In this document: one piece after another, positions 56,257-64,000 of the stretch
How positions within the stretch are numbered: position 1 is the stretch's first letter
Layout of the letters: each line of letters opens with the position of its first letter
Assembly: GCA_054601695.1 (NCBI GenBank)
Contig: BAAHQB010000045.1
Location: forward strand, 124,001-188,000
DNA: 64,000 nucleotides
Source of the DNA: Amorphochlora amoebiformis
Lineage: Eukaryota; Cercozoa; Chlorarachniophyceae
Direction: 5' to 3'
Position numbers and translations under genes: made by a program
The notes under the pieces: model-generated
Seen by the model: only the letters and a program-made list of their open reading frames with translations
What the model was told of the DNA's origin: nothing
The model's database searches: none

Positions 56257-56551
56257 GGTAGTCCGACAACAAATCGGTAAAAGCATGCTCAACACAATAG
56301 AAGCTCAAGATATAGCCTGCACGCATGAGATACACCCCACGGATACACCCTGCTGACAATGCCGAGCAAGCAATCTTAGTCCGGAACCGAAACCGGATCC
56401 CACCAAAACCTGAATTCCTCCCGCCCCCCCCCCTCTCTACATATTGATGAATACCGATGGAGTGGATGTTGGAATAGATCATCGCGATACACCCCAACGC
56501 GACCGGAGTGAGGCTACGTAGCATCTCAGCGTACTCAGGGGTCATGACCAT
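53938..56551 (-). CDS. MAPEG-family membrane protein (microsomal GST / FLAP / LTC4S-like)
   Basis: Six exons in transcription order: 56551-56410, 55991-55924, 55450-55334, 54796-54728, 54562-54489, 54013-53938 (stop). All junctions are GT-AG and in phase; about 181 aa (MAPEG proteins are about 150). ATG 56551 opens [20 protein letters not shown], which leads into the first membrane helix. The family hallmark is [20 protein letters not shown], matching the RAxxNxxE..P signature between helices 1 and 2. Helix 3 reads [20 protein letters not shown], then [16 protein letters not shown] (the conserved YxxGY-RxxG loop), and helix 4 [20 protein letters not shown] ends the protein. MAPEG members are trimeric ER membrane enzymes or adaptors in glutathione and eicosanoid metabolism; the substrate here cannot be read from sequence. 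Echoes: 55000-55042 (5' edge), 54312-54335 (3' edge), 56052-56120 (near-complete exon 2 copy without donor). Confidence 0.9.
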
Positions 56552-56703
56552 CGTGTCGCGGGCGGGGTTTTGCGGGTAAAGATGTCACTTAGAGTGACAA
56601 CGCAACAATGGAAATGTCACTCAGAGTGACGAAATCGTTTCATATCTAAGAGAACATATCAAACATATCGCCACATAAGATATATATCTTTCACGTTTGC
56701 ACG
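56552..56703. promoter_or_regulatory. divergent promoter, MAPEG / PH-domain genes, with paired palindromes
   Basis: The 152 bp between the two start codons contain GTCACTTAGAGTGAC (56586-56600) and GTCACTCAGAGTGAC (56617-56631). These are two 15-bp dyads with GTCACT arms about 31 bp apart centre to centre, roughly three helical turns. It is free of microsatellites. A dimeric regulator binding both is an inference. Confidence 0.65.
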
Positions 56704-62720
<6,017 letters not shown>

Positions 62721-63130
62721 CATATTTGAATGATGATTTGAAATTTGGACATATTTTGAATGATGATTTGAAATTTGGACATATTTTTGAATGATGATTT
62801 GAAATTTGGACATATTTTGAATGATGATTTGAAATTTGGACATATTTTGAATGATGATTTGAAATTTGGACATATTTTGAATGATGATTTGAAATTTGGA
62901 CATATTTTGAATGATGATTTGAAATTTGAAATATTTTGAATGATGATTTGAAATTTGACATATTTTGAATGATGATTTCTGCATTTTTGAAATTTGGACA
63001 TATTTGAATGATGATTTGAAATTTGAAATATTTTGAATGATGATTTGAAATTTGACATATTTGAATAATGATTTCTGCATTTTTTGAAAATTTTTGAAAT
63101 TTGGACATATTTGAATCGTGATTTGAAATT
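62721..63130. repeat. ~30-bp minisatellite ATGATGATTTGAAATTTGGA
   Basis: About 13 units of TTTGAATGATGATTTGAAAT + TTGGACATAT, with some carrying TTTCTGCATTTTTGAAATTT. That longer version copies the end of the preceding terminal exon (TTTCTGCTTTTTTGAAATTTGA), so the array appears seeded by the PH-gene 3' end. Open minus-strand frames are artefacts. Confidence 0.92.
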
Positions 63131-63294
63131 GGGGTGGGGCCGGTGAGCTGGAAGGAAAAATACTACTTGTACATACATGCATACATACATACATGACATC
63201 AACCTTGATTTATGATATATTAAAAAGCTAATACCTAGATATCTGATATTGATATGCAGATTCGGAAAAGATAACTACATTCATAGTTACATAC

Positions 63295-63343
<49 letters not shown>

Positions 63344-63692
63344 TACTTGCGTACATACACATATAGATTCTCACATTTATGCATGCATACATACATACAT
63401 ACATACATACATGCATACACAAATATATATCCATATTCATAGTTACACACATATACATACACGCATACCTTACGTACATACACATATACATACTGAAAAT
63501 TCATGCATACATGCATACAAAAAAACCCGATACATACATCATACATACAAACAAATATACACACATACACACACACACACACACAAATCATGCATACATA
63601 CATATGTACATACATACATATGTACAGACACTCACACAGAAATAATGTACATATTCAAACATACACACACAAATACGTACATATACATACAG
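63131..63692. other. TACA/CATA-rich stretch, no gene seen
   Basis: Mostly CATACATACACA repeats with a TA array at 63296-63340. A short unique piece at 63230-63275 contains an acceptor-like TATGCAG but no convincing exon. Confidence 0.6.
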
Positions 63693-63894
63693 ATGCCGAC
63701 TTAAAGCCCTGCTACAACCGAAAGGGTTAACCCTAACCCTAACCCTAACCCTAACCCTAACCCTAACCCTAACCCTAGATCGGAAGAAGCAGAAGCGGAG
63801 ACGAAAATTGAAAATTCTAGAAATTCTGGAAGTTTCTCAGATTCTTCTGAGAGAATTCCGAGCCAAGGAACAGATCGTGTGGATATGGGGGGGG
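63693..63894 (+). CDS. exon pair around a 53-nt telomeric-repeat intron; protein unknown
   Basis: Exon 63693-63725 (acceptor ATACAG, donor AAAGG|GTTAAC) and exon 63779-63894 (acceptor CCCTAG, donor GG|GTATGG). Two phases are open: one gives RLKALLQPKG then SEEAEAETKIENSRNSGSFS, acidic and Ser-rich; the other gives ADLKPCYNRK then RKKQKRRRKLKILEILEVSQ, basic. I cannot choose. It may be part of the PH-domain gene's neighbour or an extension of it, and it runs off the window. Confidence 0.45.
63726..63778 (+). repeat. 53-nt intron composed only of CCCTAA units
   Basis: GTTAACCCTAACCC, then uninterrupted CCCTAA units, to AACCCTAG: about eight units. The repeat phase supplies GT at one end and AG at the other. 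Both flanks are non-repetitive and open. Confidence 0.65.
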
Positions 63895-63933
63895 GTATGG
63901 CCTATGTGTGTTGCGTATGTGTGATATATATAT

Positions 63934-64000
<67 letters not shown>
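63895..64000. repeat. TG/TA-rich end of window
   Basis: TATGTGTGTTGCGTATGTGTG followed by TA arrays to the window edge; intron-like, continuing from the GTATGG donor at 63895. Confidence 0.7.

Overview
This is nuclear DNA of an intron-rich eukaryote, probably a protist or alga; I cannot name the lineage. More than half of the window is simple sequence. It is dominated by (TA)n arrays tens to >100 bp long, with (CCCTAA)n/(TTAGGG)n tracts, polypurine/polypyrimidine tracts and minisatellites. Almost every long ORF (Tyr/Ile, Arg/Glu, Leu/Thr runs) is an artefact of these repeats. Once the repeats are read as intron DNA, short exons of about 12-255 nt appear between them. They have GT-AG borders, compatible phases and recognisable protein families.

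Layout: a lone plus-strand exon (177-242) and a CTAG-rich spacer; a minus-strand ER thioredoxin of the TXNDC12/AGR type (1386-4303); divergent from it a 22.7 kb plus-strand XPC/RAD4 nucleotide-excision-repair gene of about 36 exons (4481-27138), with a RanBP2/NZF-type zinc finger embedded between its transglutaminase-like region and the beta-hairpin domains; degenerate telomere-like DNA; the 5' part of an unrecognised plus-strand gene (27906-30264); a CTAG-rich and T-rich spacer; an unrecognised minus-strand Cys-containing protein gene (32397-38401); a plus-strand 2-oxoglutarate/Fe(II) prolyl-hydroxylase-type oxygenase with a TPR-like N-terminus (about 38.9-52.9 kb); a CTAG-rich spacer; a minus-strand MAPEG membrane protein (53938-56551); divergent from it a plus-strand PH-domain gene (56704-62720); and a further plus-strand exon pair at the right end.

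Two structural themes stand out. (1) Exon-edge echoes: short copies of an exon's 5' edge plus acceptor lie upstream of the exon, and copies of its 3' edge plus donor lie downstream, each separated by (TA)n. This occurs at most exons and in every gene. (2) Introns seeded by telomeric repeats: several introns begin GTAACCC or GTTAACCC and end CCCTAG, so the repeat itself supplies the splice sites; one 53-nt intron is nothing but CCCTAA units. I also see a TA-flanked inverted-repeat transposon (MITE-like), a fold-back element and a palindromic CACGTG satellite. I found no rRNA, tRNA, CRISPR or bacterial-type genes. All gene models were made by eye and need transcript support.
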